Origin: Stomoxys calcitrans
Taxonomy: Eukaryota; Arthropoda; Insecta; Diptera; Muscidae
DNA: 64,000 nucleotides
Assembly (NCBI RefSeq): GCF_963082655.1
Contig: NC_081556.1
Location: forward strand, 155,310,559 to 155,374,558
Direction of reading: 5' to 3'
The position numbers and the translations under genes are program-made. Under the pieces are notes generated by a model. That model worked only from the letters and a program-made list of their open reading frames with translations, was not told the origin of the DNA and did no database searches. This document shows positions 34,189 through 46,890 of this stretch, piece after piece. The first letter of the stretch is position 1, and the number at the start of each line of letters is the position of its first letter.

Positions 34189-34838
34189 CACAGAAAAAAT
34201 AAAAATCGGGTTCAATCACGAAATAAATTGATCCAATATATTTTTTTAATTAAAACTGCTTAATCACGGAATTTATATTATCAATCACCGTTTTTGAAAA
34301 ATTAAATTGAAAAATGTTTCAATTAAAAAAATTGCATATTCAATTAAAAAAATTATTGAAATTTTCAAATAATTTTTTAATTGGATCAATTAAAGAACCA
34401 GTAAGGAAAGGCAAAAGTCGGGCGGAGACGACTATATAATACTCAACACTACCGAGTCGGCGTAATACTTTTAATCTATAGCACTTATATCCAAATTTAG
34501 TCAGACTTTAATTTTGCATACCTGTTGAAATATCGAATAGAACCTTCCACGTTTTTACTACATTGGTACGAAAATTGTGGCTTCTACAGCCTTTAAAATC
34601 GAAATGCATAAAAGATATATATGGGAGTTTTATCTAAATCTGATCCGATTTTGATGAAGTTTTGCACACGTATTAGTTGAAACCAAATTTTTTCGATCAT
34701 GTTCGTGATTGGAATAATTGTTCAATCGTCTTTTTCAAAAATTGTGATTGATATTACCAGTTTCGTGATTGAAACAGTTAAAAAATTACTTCGATCAACT
34801 AATTTCGTGTGTGAAACTGATTTTTATTTTTTTCTGTG
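34189..34838. mobile_element. MITE-like element with CACAGAAAAAA terminal repeats
   Basis: The left end is CACAGAAAAAATAAAAATC and the right end, reverse-complemented, is CACAGAAAAAAATAAAAATC, nearly identical over 20 bp. The interior is rich in 'attgaaa' and 'aatcac' words and contains a family B fragment. No coding sequence is present. Similar AT-rich sequence with a second 'ttttttttctgta' runs on to about 35130. Confidence 0.6.
34400..34690 (-). repeat. DINE-like family B fragment (3' end)
   Basis: Reading leftward it ends 'gcccgacttttgcctttccttactggttc', the family B 3' signature. A single diverged unit ('cagatttagataaaactcccatata') follows inward. Confidence 0.6.
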
Positions 34839-36529
34839 CAGTTGAAATTTGTCTAAAATTCGATTAAAAAATTATTGAATCAATTAATTTTTTAATTGAA
34901 AATTACAACATTTTCAATCGCGATTGTGATTGAAAAAAAAAACTTGAGATTAAATCAATTAAATTTTTAATTGAAAATAATTAAAATTTCAATCATGACT
35001 TTAATTGAAAAAAATTAATATTCCATAAAAAAATTTTTGATTCAACAAATTTTTTAATTAAATTGATTTTATCATCAATTAAGTTTTGAATTGAAAATTT
35101 TTTGTCATAATATTTTTTTTTTCTGTATACACGAAAAAAAATTGTATATGGATTTTATGAATAGTGTTCATAAAGTGTTGCCAATCGTATTTTATGGACG
35201 CAGTTCATTAAATCATAAATAATAGATTGTTTCAAGATAGAGAGGAGGAATATGCGAATGCGTACATGGTCTATGTGAACTTCCAGACCGGAAAAATATG
35301 AATTGATTCATGCAATTAAGAAACTAAATTTTTTAAAAATTAATATTAATTCCACAATTGTTTTCCCTATTAAAAGAATAATTGTTAAAATAGAACTTAT
35401 TTAAAAACAAATATTTTTATAATTTTTGTAATATTCTATATATGTTTGATTAGGTAGTGAATGAGAAAAATAAACTATAGATTGTTTGTAATTAGTTTTG
35501 CGTTTCTTTATTATTATTATTTTTTTTTTGCTATTGCCCGTTACTAAGCAAATATTTTGCCAGTTCTTTATGGAATGACTTGTGCGAGTTCTCATTTCTG
35601 CATTCAGTAAAAGACTGCCACTAACTAAGCAACATATTTGATCTGCTTCCTTTTTTTTTTTTTTGATTTGTTGGCGGAGTCAATTGACTCACAAAATGCC
35701 GGAGTATCCAGTAAATAAATTTAAATCCATAAAATAGGGTATACAATTTATTGGTTAATGTTCACGTATAAATTAATATTGCTAGGGTATCAAGTTATAA
35801 AGTAAAATCTTAATGGTGGGGTATCCGGTTTATTGATTAAATAATGTCCACGCTATAATTTAATGTCCAAACTCCAGTATATCAATTAATCGCTTGATAT
35901 CCATGCTATAAATTAATATTTAAACATCGATTGAATAATATCCACGAATAAAACAAATAAAACAACGCGAATACACAGTTGTGTGTAACTATATGTAAGA
36001 AACTAAGTGTATTCCCTGACAATTTGTAGGGATATTTTATCTTTTCGTTAAAGACCAAAGCAAACCGTAAGCTATCAAAAAATTTATGAAAAAAAAAATT
36101 AATAATGTGAATACTTTAACGACTACCGCAAGCCCCTTAATGTCTATTTAAACATGTATTAAACAATATTTCTTTAAAAGATTGACAAAATTGGCGTAAA
36201 CATTTAATGTTTTTGCCTTCCTTAAAATAGCATTGATAAAAATGTTTATGAATTCAAATATAGCTTACTGTTAAAGTTTAGCATTGAAGGGAAAACAAAC
36301 GCAATGAAGCGAAAACACAATTAAATTGAGGAAAAAATCAGAAATATTTTTCTAGCTTTTCACAACAATAGAATATTGCCCAGAGAGGATTAATGGAAAG
36401 AATCGTTTTCTTTTTAAGACAAGTGACAATCATATTTTATAAAAAACCTTGTACATTCTTTTAATGCCCCAAAAGGACCCTACAGAGTTCAGATACGAGT
36501 AAAACCCCTTTAATAAGTTTTTTCCCAAT
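34839..36529. other. Unassigned AT-rich DNA with degenerate repeats
   Basis: The stretch 35690-35960 holds several loosely similar units built on 'ggtatcc...ttattgattaaataatgtccacgctataa'. No coding region was recognised. Confidence 0.4.
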
Positions 36530-37190
36530 TCGGATTACTCCCAATATACCTTTCATTTGAGTCCATTTGCCAAGATCGGTAGATATTTATGTGCAATTTC
36601 GGGATGTTTTGTGGGGTGAGGTGGTCCCCCAGAAACTTAGCCCTGAAAAAATATTAGCATCGTACTCTAACCTCAAAAACGATTTTTTAAACCCCATATT
36701 GCCATCGGTTTAAGGGAAGTTTATGGGATGAGGCGTCCCCCAAACACTTGGCCCCGAAATTGTTTATTAAATTCGTTTTTAAATCTCAAATACCTTTCGT
36801 TTGAGCCACATAATCCCATGGTCGGTAAATTCTTACTATTTGAGGGGTGTTTTGGTGGAAGGGGCGGTACCCCAAATATCAGAATACCTTTATTTGAACC
36901 CCAAATTGCGTCGGTCATTAAATAATTGCTGTTTGTGGGTTGCTTTTGGGGAAAGGGTAGACACCCAGAAAGTTGGTTCTGAAAATGGGTATCAATTTCG
37001 TGCTCTACTCTCCAATATCTTTCACTTGAGCCCCACATTGACATGGTCGGTAAATATGTCCGATTAAGGGGTGTTTTGGGAGTGAGATGGCCGCCCAAGC
37101 ACTTAGCCCTGTAAATATATCAGCATCTTGCTCTACTGTCAAATATCATTTTTTTGAACCCCATATTGCCATTGGCCAAATGGATTTTTG
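36530..37190 (-). mobile_element. Helitron-like family C fragment
   Basis: Units of 'aatacctttcatttgagccccatattgccatggtcggtaaat' type recur four to five times, in the same orientation as 4350-5405. The 125-codon minus-strand frame across it comes from the repeat. Both termini are missing. Confidence 0.6.
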
Positions 37191-37613
37191 TATATAAAAA
37201 GATATGAAGTTCGAAAGTCAACGGATGACAAATTGGGTACTGTGAACTTTTTTTTGCCCAACGAAAACATAGAGAGCTATAGCTTAGTAATGGTGTTCGA
37301 ATAGTAACGGTGTTATCACAATGCACTATAATACTGAAGTGAGTCTTATTGCACTCACCACAATCACTTAACATAACCTAACCTCAATTATATATAGGGC
37401 TATTTGAAGTTGGAAATTATAACAAAACACCACTCCACTGCAAGACCCAAATTAGAGCCTCTTTGAAATAGAGTACGAATTTGACTTTATATATATATAG
37501 TGAGCACCTCATCTACAAACACTTTTTGAGTGAATTTGCAGCCCAATTAAAGCAACAAAGAATTCAAATAAAAGTTATTTGTTAACTTTTAACCCAAATC
37601 ACAGCGCACCTAT

Positions 37614-37786
37614 ACCGAACGAAAAATCGATACCAACGGTATTGATAGTGAATTAGTAAGAAAACAATGCCGTATGATATGTATGTTATAAAGCGTTATA
37701 TGATAATAATAAAGGTGTTATTAATTCACAATGTTGCTTTACTATCAGTATCATTGATAACATACGATAGAATTTTTTCTTTCGGT
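37614..37786. mobile_element. Small MITE-like element
   Basis: The ends are ACCGAACGAAAAATC on the left and, reverse-complemented, ACCGAAAGAAAAAATTC on the right. Inside are 'ggtattgatagtgaa' and, inverted, 'ctatcagtatcattg'. The word GGTATTGATAGT also occurs at 60430, inside a similar short element. Confidence 0.4.
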
Positions 37787-37790
37787 GTAC

Positions 37791-39135
37791 GACTTGCAAG
37801 CCTGGCAAGAGGCAAGACTTGTTTTTGTACCCAAACCCGGCAAGGCAAGCTATGCGACACCAAATGCTTATAGACTTATAAGCGTTACGTTCTTTCTTTT
37901 CAAACCCGTAGAGCGTATAGTGGATACAAAAATAAAGAGTAGAACATCCAACGAATTGCTGAGATCCCAACATCAAGCCATTGTCAAGGGAAGGTCTAAG
38001 ACGTAAATTTTAACGGTATGTCTAGACCTATAAGCCTTATGGGCTTTTAACAATGTGAAGACCGTACCGGGTTGTCTTAGAGACTGAGAAAATCGTATGC
38101 AGTATACACCACAAGGGGTGAACTCCATAAATAGCTTACTGCGGAATCTGACTGAGGAGGGGTTTGAACTCATCTGTTACGCAGACGATGTTATTATACT
38201 TTTAAGGGGTAGAAGTCCGCACCGGCTATACAGAAGAGCAAAAGAGGTTTAGAGATAGCGTACGACTCGGCTAGATCTAGCGGTCTAGATGTAAACCCAG
38301 ATAAGACAGAGATGTACAATACAAAGAAAACGAAGGTGATCCAATTTTTCTCAATGTAACAGCTTCGATATTCGACAAATTCAAATACTTGAAAGTGATC
38401 TCGAATGGGGAATCGAACTGAAAGTTCCACATCCAAGAGTGTGCTGAGAATGTTGGACACAGATGTTGGACATTATGTAGATGGAACGTAGACTCAAAAT
38501 GAAGCCTGAATCCGAGTGTAGTCCACTGGCTCTTGAGGAGCGTGATTAGATAAATTATAACTTACGCCTCAGTAGTTTGGTGACGATTGAGAAAAGCAAC
38601 ATTGGGACATTTCAACCGGTTCATGCGGACCACGCCTACCAGGGCACTGGATACTATTCTAGATAACCAACACAGCAGTAGGACATCCACTGCGGCTATG
38701 AGACTTATTAAAATGGGAGAATGAATAGAGATAAGAAGCAGGTCATACGATCGCGAAATAAGCAAGGAGACGATAGGAAACCTGAAGGGACGATAGGAAT
38801 GGAAGAGTTTACGGAACAGATAATAATTGAGATCAAACGCGAGGCACTGCCATCATCGGCTCGCTCTTGGATTGAAGGAACTATGGAATTACCATCATAA
38901 GTTCCTGCTACACGACTTAATCAAAACTCGAGGAAAGAATGAGCCTACATAAAAGACTCAAGGACTAAGTAGGTTTCAGACTTCCTGACCATAATACGGT
39001 CCTGCAGTTAAATATTCGGGTGATCACGGAATGCAAGTGGTATGGTGTGGAATGGCGTGAACTTTATACGGACAGTAAAATGGCCATCATGAATATAACA
39101 AGCAGCACGATACAATCATCAACAGTCTTAGAGTT
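37791..39135 (+). pseudogene. RNase H-bearing non-LTR retrotransposon fragment (RT plus RNase H)
   Basis: It starts with RT sequence WQEARLVFVPKPGKASYATP and NAYRLISVTFFLFKPVERIVD. A deletion follows, then TPQGVNSINSLLRNLTEEGF and the catalytic YADD box (38178-38189). Then come LTYASVVW-like sequence near 38560, MRTTPTRALDTILD, and RNase H remnants (LPDHNTVLQ, ELYTDSKMAI). Many stops and frameshifts are present. It could be a copy of the same or a closely related family as 17190-18019. Affiliation with the I/LOA/Jockey group is from domain order. Confidence 0.75.
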
Positions 39136-39440
39136 GTTGTTGTAGCCAAATTTGTATTTGGAGGAAAAGATCCTCGTCAAGCTTCAATAGGTGAGTAAGC
39201 TCGTTTCGGTCCACGGTACCGACCACCGTTGAAACGTGTTGGCCATTGATGTTTAAAGGCGCCAATATGTTGCCTTGTTATATCGATCATCATCTCGCTG
39301 AGACTCTCTACTCGATGCCGCTGATTGCCTGCGACTGCAATTGCAGTTACTCCGTATGGTAGCTCTTAGCTTCTCATGATGACGATGAATGAACACCACA
39401 TAGATTGGAACTCAAAATTCCACCCCGTGACGAAAATGTA
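39136..39440 (+). repeat. Unclassified dispersed-repeat-like segment
   Basis: It starts 'gttgttgttgtagccaaatttgtatttggaggaaaagatcc' abruptly after the LINE fragment and runs to the SINE at 39443. It has no coding potential. It looks like a separate insertion, but only one copy lies in the window, so the repeat status is inferred. Confidence 0.3.
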
Positions 39441-39442
39441 AT

Positions 39443-39727
39443 GGAGGCCACCGTAGCGCAGAGGTTAGCATGTCCGCCTTTGACGCTGGACGACTGGGTT
39501 CGAAGCCTGGTGAGAACATCATGAAAATATTCACCAGTGGTTATCCCCTCCTAATGCTGGCGACATTTGGGAGGTACTGTACCATTTGGTATGAAAGCCA
39601 TGTAAAAACTTCTCCAAAAGGTGTCGTACTGCGGCACGCCGTTCGGACTCGGCTATAAAATGGAGGTCTCTTATCATTGAGCTTAAAAAACTTTAGCCGG
39701 ACAGCACTCATTGATATGTGAGAAGTA
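39443..39727 (+). mobile_element. tRNA-derived SINE, best-preserved copy
   Basis: It starts GGAGGCCACCGTAGCGCAG. The A box TAGCGCAGAGG lies at 39454-39464 and the B box GGTTCGAAGCC at 39497-39507, the internal RNA polymerase III promoter pair of a tRNA gene. The body continues with 'ggttatcccctcctaatgctggcgacatt', 'cggcacgccgttcggactcggctataaa' and 'cactcattgatatgtgagaag'. It is not a working tRNA gene, because no cloverleaf or acceptor stem closes. Orientation is set by the boxes. Confidence 0.85.
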
Positions 39728-40040
39728 GAGAAGAAGAACTACGGACTCTGAATGGTCGTGGCATGTTACAGCGTTTGTAGGGCATCTGGGGAAGATTATG
39801 AGGCATTGAAATTTTTTTAGCAGCACGCAATTGCTGACATAGATCTCTTCGGGGATACATTTCGATGCAAGAGCTGACAAAAAGCCAATTACTGGATAAG
39901 ATGTATATCCATAGTGTCTTGAAGCGGATTTGAATCCGCACCCTCTTTTCAATCTACTATGAGCTTAAGATGTATCTACAAGTCCTTAATATGATGGTCC
40001 TTTACATTATAAAAATTAAACGCCAATTTGAAACGACAAA

Positions 40041-40497
40041 TAAGTAAAAATGTGTTAAGCTCGGCTGGACCAATTCTTGGGAACCCACCACCGTGGATTT
40101 TCCCAAAATTTACTCAAACGAACTTAGTTTATGTACTACATTCAGCATAATCAGAAATTTAAACTTCTAGCGGCCGCAACAGACCCTTCAGGAGATCCCA
40201 TTAGATGGAAGCTATACCAGGTTAAAAGCTGATTTGGACCGCTTCTAGGGGCTTAAGAAGTCGGATCTGGAGATCGGTTTATATGTGAGCTACATCCAAA
40301 ACTGAACCAATATGGCCCATTTGAAATCCCCTACGACCTAAATCTATAAGAAGTATGTGAGCGAAATTTCAAGCTGATATCTTCATTCCTTCGAACGCTG
40401 TCGTGATTTCGACTGACGGACGGACAGTTGGGCGGAGAGACGAAAGGATAGACATGGCTAGATCGTCTCAGACGGGCAGATGAACATGGTAAACATC
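40041..40497 (-). repeat. DINE-like family A element, internally deleted
   Basis: It starts in reverse with the 3' signature ('agtaaaaatgtgttaagctcggctgg...gggaacccaccaccgtgg'). One unit ('agatcggtttatatgtgagctac') and the head block 'acggacggacagttgggcgg...gacatggctagatcgtc' follow. The 5' hairpin is missing. Confidence 0.7.
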
Positions 40498-41056
40498 ATT
40501 CAGGTGATTTATTTTTGTCAAAAACTTTCTCTTCGTAAAAAGTCCTTATGGAACAGGCCGTTATCAACTAGTGTAAATTTAAAATTATAATAAAATTTTT
40601 AATTATTCCTATATTCAAATACCAAAAACTACCTATGATACATAATAAAATTTTCTTAGTTAAATAAGTTAATTTTTTATTTTTATTATTTCAAATGCAT
40701 TCTATAATCCAGTTATAAAATTATTGCTCTAAGTGTATATTTCGATAATTGTATCTAAAAACAGAAAAAGGTTCTCAAATCACTTGGGCAAGTCGAATCA
40801 GAACCAGTCTTATCACAGAGTTCTTATTAGGTAGGTTCAAATATTATGGCTACGAGTATATCAAATATAAGTAGCCCTCCGCACCATAAATAAAATTTAA
40901 ATAATTTATGGATTGGGGCGTTGCGTATATATGTATGTGGGAGTGTTGGTGTGCTTGAGGTCCGTTATTGATTTCTAAATGCTATTTGACTGGGCAAAAA
41001 CACCTGTGTCAACGATCTTAAGCCGTTTATCTTTCTGAGGTCTGCTGGCTTTTTTT
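40498..41056. other. 3' flank of transporter gene 2
   Basis: AT-rich with no repeat. Minus-strand AATAAA hexamers lie at 40682-40687 and 40676-40681, about 370 bp past the gene 2 stop, and could mark the polyadenylation site. Confidence 0.35.
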
Positions 41057-42803
41057 CTATTTCACCATTATTTCTTGCATTTCCACAGGATCTACTGGCC
41101 GTTTAGATTTCCCACTTCTGAATTGTTCCTCGATTTCCAGCAGGGTACGTCCTCGAGTTTCAGGCAAGAAGGCATATATGAATGCCGCTCCCAAGAAAGA
41201 AAGCAAACCATAGACCATATAGCAATACTCGCCGCCTATGGCATCCTTCATGGAGGGATATGTTTTGGTGCAGATGAACGAGACGAAGGTGCCATAGGCC
41301 ACCGTTAAACCCGAGGCAGGTCCTCGGACATTTTGTGGAAATACTTCGGATATCATAAAGAAGGGCAGGGTGTAGAGACCCAAAGTACTCAGAATGATGA
41401 ATGAGACAATGGCAATGACAGGCAAATATGGGATGACCTTGAGATGCTTGTGTAGAGCCAGTAAAGCCATGCAAACGCCCATACCCAAAGCTGATATAAG
41501 GCCTGAACGACGACGGCCCCATTTTTCGAGTACATAACCCAAGGGACAGGTGGTGATCACACGGGCCACACCAATCATGATGGCGCACATGAAGGGGTCA
41601 ATGGTAACACCAGCTTCCATGGCAATTTGCACAGCATAGACAATGATGACAAATATGCCGGTCACTTGTTGGAATGTAAAGAGTCCCATGAGTATGAGCA
41701 GTGGCTTATAGACCTCGGGGAGTCTTAAAGACTTCACAAATGGTGGTTTCTTCTCTCCTACGCCCAGTTGTATATTCTTCTGGAGAATATTGAATTCGGC
41801 CAACACCTCGGGATGTGTGATGACAGCTGAAATAAAAACAAAATATTTTAGTAAAACCACTAACAAAAAGATGTTGATATATGACCAACTCACGTTTCTT
41901 TTCCAAACCCCTGAAATAGTTAAGCGATTGTCTGGCCTCTGGCAGACGTGACTTTGAGATTAGCCAATTTGGAGACTCCGGCATTGGTATGACACATATC
42001 AAGGCTATTATTTGAAAAGCACAGCAGATCATGGCTATCAAATGCCAATCGTCCCGTATAAAATATCCCAAAATATAGATCATGGTTATGCCTGCTGCCA
42101 CCGATATTGAGGTCCCCAAAATTAAACGACCACGAATTTTTGGAGTGCTTATTTCGGCTGAATAAACTCCCACAGGAGCACTGGCTAGACCACTGGCAAC
42201 ACCTGTAGGGTGGAAATGTTTACTGTTACAGCACATAAAAGGAAGGGATCTATGATATTTACAACTCACCTATGAAAAATCTCGATACCATTAACTGTAT
42301 AAACATGGAATCTTGAGTTGCTTGACTGGTAAAGGCCATAAGAATCCATGATATCAGTCCCAATACGTTTAGGACATACATGGTGTTTTTACGTCCAAGT
42401 TTATCCAACAGCAAGCCCGATAGAAGGCCACCAAATGGAGCAGCAAATAAATTCAAAGATGCTGTAAATGTAAGAAACATTAGCCATTTAAAAAGCCATC
42501 CATTTTCGTATTTCCCTTGGCCAACTTACCAAACCATGAAAACTGCGAATCTGTTAAGTATACTGGTGCTGTGGTATCTTTCATGGGACCATTTGTAATT
42601 GTCGGCAATCCCAGACCCAAGCCTGTAGACATTACACCTAAATTTCCAAATATCACCATAATGCCCTGACGTCTCAAAGCTCTTGTTTGTTCTCCCAAGG
42701 GCTTGGCCTTGTAAGGCCTATCCATGCCGCTAACCACTTGAGGTGTGGCTCCATTTCGCAGCGACTGGAATTCATCGGCCGTTTCATCTTTAATTTCTTT
42801 CAT
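41057..42803 (-). CDS. Gene 2: facilitated trehalose transporter Tret1-like (MFS sugar transporter), 4 coding exons
   Basis: Coding exons on the minus strand are 42803-42530, 42461-42270, 42202-41894 and 41826-41057. Introns are 68, 67 and 67 bp with GT-AG borders, and the 1545 nt give 514 aa plus stop. Just before the ATG (MKEIKDETAD) lies an acceptor-like 'attacag' ending at 42834, pointing to a non-coding first exon. Motifs: DKLGRK at 111-116, PVGVYSAE near 165, PESPNW at 230-235, QQVTG at 311-315, EKWGRR at 359-364, SEVFPQNVRG, and PETRGRTLLEIEE from 480. These define a 12-helix MFS sugar facilitator at the plasma membrane. It is paralogous to gene 1 along its length, but has no intron at YFIR-DDW where gene 1 has one. 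Trehalose as substrate is inferred from the family. Confidence 0.92.
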
Positions 42804-42833
42804 TCTCTTCTATATAACTGACAATTACACAAT

Positions 42834-44179
42834 CTGTAATAAAAAGGGAGAAATGTGTTCTTTAAAAATATTTAAAACATTTACAATTAAATCCTATATT
42901 TTTAAATTTTGGGATTCGATTTTATGGATCGTTGCATTTTTTAGTTATTTATTGATTCACATATTTGATTGGGATTTTAAATGACACTAAATCATCTGTA
43001 TATTGAATCCGTTGAAATTACTGGTTTAGTTTACCTAGGGGAAAACAATTGACTCCTCCCTAGGATATGTTAAATTCACAACATTTATGGATTATCTGGA
43101 AACCAGACCTTGGCATTCATAGATTCGGCTATGCTTTACCATTGAACAGCTGTACAATTTTGAAGTAACAATATCTGAATGTTGTCAATCTCCTAATGTG
43201 ACGGATACAAGTTGAACCGGCTTCTTAATCTCTGCCTAGACTAATTCTTGTCGGAAATGGAAACAGTCAACTCCGGGGAACTAGCTTGTCCCTCACACAC
43301 CGAAATTGGCAGATTACCCAAAATGAAATGTCAAGAAAAAAGAAAATAATGTTACGATACAGGAACTAATAATTCAAGTGCCGGCGACCACAGATTTTTG
43401 ACCACAAGTCTGAAGTAGGGATGTGCTCGTGAGTGTTTTTCCCCTCTCGCACGCTCGTGGACGACTTTATTATGTCGACTCACTTTCACGCAAGCTTACG
43501 AGACAAAAATTTTACTCGAGCCCTCTCGAGGACATACAACTCACAACATTTGAGACGCATGAAAAAATTTGTGATTTTCATTATTTCGTGAGTTTCTTGC
43601 CAGTCGTGTTTTTCTAGTAAGGATCTCGAGCGTATCTCATAAGTCTTGATTAGTGTTGTGAGTATGATTTCACTCACTCACGCTCATGCACGGTCTCGAT
43701 ATTGGATTTGGATCTCACGAATCACACTACTCACGCATTTTATGACAACTCACGACTTAAGTGCACACCTTTTGACAGAAGTCGCCCACATCCAGTGATC
43801 ATGGGTCAAATTCGTATATGCCTTGGCACCTGTAGTTGGTCGTAGTGCTACAAGAGCACAACTAGTCTCTAGGCCAAAACTATAGGCAGGGTCAGACAAA
43901 CAAAGATGGTGATCTCAACAACTCAAAAAAAAAAAATTAGATCACCGAAATCGAATGCATAGGTTCGAGATGATAGGCAATATTGCAAATTTCTCTATTA
44001 AATCCAATAAACTGTCTGGGACACAATGTAGAAAATTTAAGAAATTGAAATGGCTAAGCAACACCTCCAAGTTTTAAGATGCTTGTGGTTGTACCTGAAA
44101 CTATATCTACTTCTTTGTTGTGCTAAGGGAAAGAATGCGGCGAAATCACCGAAATAATACTCTCCGCTTCAAAGTAAAA
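42834..44179. other. Upstream region of gene 2
   Basis: This is probably leader intron and promoter, but no core promoter was fixed. Around 43415-43760 many words of the type 'ctcacg', 'cgtgag' and 'ctcgtg' occur on both strands, giving a loosely palindromic low-complexity block. No family repeat was seen. Confidence 0.35.
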
Positions 44180-44308
44180 TTGCAAATTTTGCCCATGGAC
44201 ATTCCACTAAGGAACAGGGACAAACTTCTCACATATCAATGAGTGCAGTCCGATTCAAGTTTTAAGCTCAATGATAAGGGGCCTCCTTTTTATAGCCGAG
44301 TTCGAATG
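44180..44308 (-). mobile_element. SINE tail half
   Basis: Reverse copy from 'tgcaaattttgcccatggacattccactaagg' to 'tatagccgagttcgaatgg', where it breaks off. The tRNA-like head is absent. Confidence 0.75.
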
Positions 44309-45104
44309 GTTCTTGATATTTGCATCGGCGGGATGAATCGAGACCCTTAGAAGGCTAATTGGAAATAGCCACACGCCCTTAGTGAGTATAATGGACATCA
44401 TCCTGCTCACAAAGGCGACTGTCAACTTTTAGAGATGGGTCAGCATTTATGTTCATTCTGTAACCATGATAGAGGTCTTCGATATGATAGCTAGGAAAAA
44501 TGGAAAATCTCCCACAGAAAGAAGAAAGACAAGGAAACTCTCCAAGTAATGGACCTGAAATAAAGCACGATGACTAATTTGGCAAAAATCAAAAACATGG
44601 GAGTTCATGTCTTTGGATACATAGTGCGCAACGCCCTTTTCCTTCAGGATTACCAAGACGAGAATTGGCACAGAGCCCACGCTGTCAACAACATTAGGTA
44701 GATGAAGCGCTACGTCGGTAAAGAGAGAAAGCCGAAAATAATTGCCGACGTCTAAGATTCTCGCCTTCGGACTGACAAATATCTGAGGTCTTTTAGATCG
44801 AGACGGATGACCAGTTTATGAAGAAGCTTTATCAATATATGACCCAATCTTAACCACTTTCAGCATGGATGTAGACGAGTCTACTATAATTTGACATCCC
44901 AAATAAGATCTGCGTCTTCTTAGAACTCAAGAAGTTTAATTAGAGGGTCAGTTTTACGAGAGCTACTAGCTGGCCCAGTGGATCTCGATACATCCTAAAA
45001 TGTCTTCCGATCGATCTACATTATCGTTTGGAAGGTGCTATGGTTGTATGCTGCACCCATACTTGGTCCGGAATTTCTCTCATTAGGTTTGTTCTCTAAA
45101 TCAA
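44309..45104 (+). other. Unassigned stretch with decayed coding-like frames
   Basis: One plus-strand frame reads NLAKIKNMGVHVFGYIVRNA then LFLQDYQDENWHRAHAVNNIR before a stop (around 44577-44698). Stops lie on both sides. The composition is protein-like, but the family was not recognised; it could be an old transposon or gene remnant. Confidence 0.25.
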
Positions 45105-46890
45105 GTGTACACAAAGAGTTTGTATGTTTGTTTGTTTGTCGGTTTGTTTGTATGTTCCGTATGGACTCAAAAACGGCTAAACCGATTACCTTGAAATTTT
45201 TACAGATTGTGTAGGTTGGTCTGGAAAGAAACATAGGCTATATAATTTTGTGATATCGGGAGGGGGGCGGACCCTCCCCCTCACCCTAAAAGTACTATCC
45301 AAAAATAAAAGTGGACCGATCGGGACAATATGCCATTCAAATGGAAGGTATTCAGGAGTAGAGTACGAATTTCATAATAAAAGTACCAGGGGGGCCGCCC
45401 CAGCCCCAAAACCTTTAAAATAGATTTATTTGACGATCATGACAATATGGGACTCAAATTAAAGGTATTCGGGAGTAGATTACGAATTTGGCCAGGAGTT
45501 AGAAATAGGCTTTATAATTTATTGATAACGGAAGGGGGCGAAGATCTCCACCGCTACCTCAATAACACCACCCAAAATCTAAAGTGGACCGATCGGGACA
45601 ATATGGGTATCAAATGGAAAGTATGCGGGAGTAGATAACGAATCTGGCAACCAATTTATCTCGAAGTATAGAGGGTCACCCCACCCCCACAAAAAAGCCC
45701 AAAATGGGCACATTAGCCATTCACGAATATATGGGACTCGGTTTATTCGTTCCGTATAGACTGAAAAACGGCAAACCCGATTTTCTTGAAATTTTCGCAT
45801 ATTGTGTAGGTTGGTCTGGAAGGAAACATAGGCTATAATTTTTTTGGTGTCGAATGGGGGACGAACCCTACCTCTTATGCCAAAAACACAACCCAAAATC
45901 AAAAGTGGACCGATCGGGACAAAATAGCTTTCAAATGAATACGAATATGGGATTAAAATTTTGGTCTAAGTACCCATCGGGCTGCCCCCACCCCAAAACT
46001 CCCCCAAACAGACATATTAGACATTCATTTCAATATGGGGCTTAAATGAAAGGTATTCGGGAGTAGACTTCGAATCAGGCATACAAAATCAGATCGAAGT
46101 ATAGAGGGTCACACCAACCCTCAAAAACCCCATTAGACCCATTATGACTATATGATACTTGGCTAAACAGATTTTCTTAAAATTTTCATAGATTCTGTGC
46201 GTTTTTCTGGAAGGAAACATAGGCTATATAATTTTTAGATATCGGGGTAGAGGCGGACCCCCCCCTAAACCCAAAAACGCCCCATATTCGAAAGTGATCC
46301 GATAGGCACAATAAGGGTATCAAATAAAAGGTATTGGAGACCAGAAAACGAATAAGGTATTAAAATTTGGGTCCAAGTACCCAGCGGACCCCCAACCCCA
46401 AAACTCGTCTAAACAGATATATTCGAAGTTCATGTCAATATGGGACTCAAATGAAAAGTACTAGGCAGTATATTACAAATATGGCATATAACATTAGGTC
46501 CAAGTAATGGGAGGTCGCCCAACCTTAAATACCCCCAAATGGGCATATTAGCCGACCATGGCTATATGCGACTCAAATGAAAGGTATTAGAGAGTAGATT
46601 ACGAATATGATAGTAACATTTGCGTTCAAGTCTAGGTGGCGCTTTTTCACCTAAAGATACGTCAAATGGGTTATTGGACCCATTATGACAATATGGGACT
46701 CAAAAAAAAGGTATTTAAGAGTAGAAAACGAATTTGATATCCAATTTTCGAGCCAAGTGTTTGGGGTACGCCCTAAAGCACCCCCTAAACTGAACTTCAT
46801 TTCCATTGGGAATAAAGAACGAATTTGATATGCATATTTGGGTCAAAATGTCTGAGGTGCCATCCCTCCCCTAATGGGAACATTACCACC

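Noticed and set aside
39443..39510. tRNA gene
   Set aside because: A and B boxes are present, but no acceptor stem or cloverleaf closes and the same head recurs in about 15 SINE copies.
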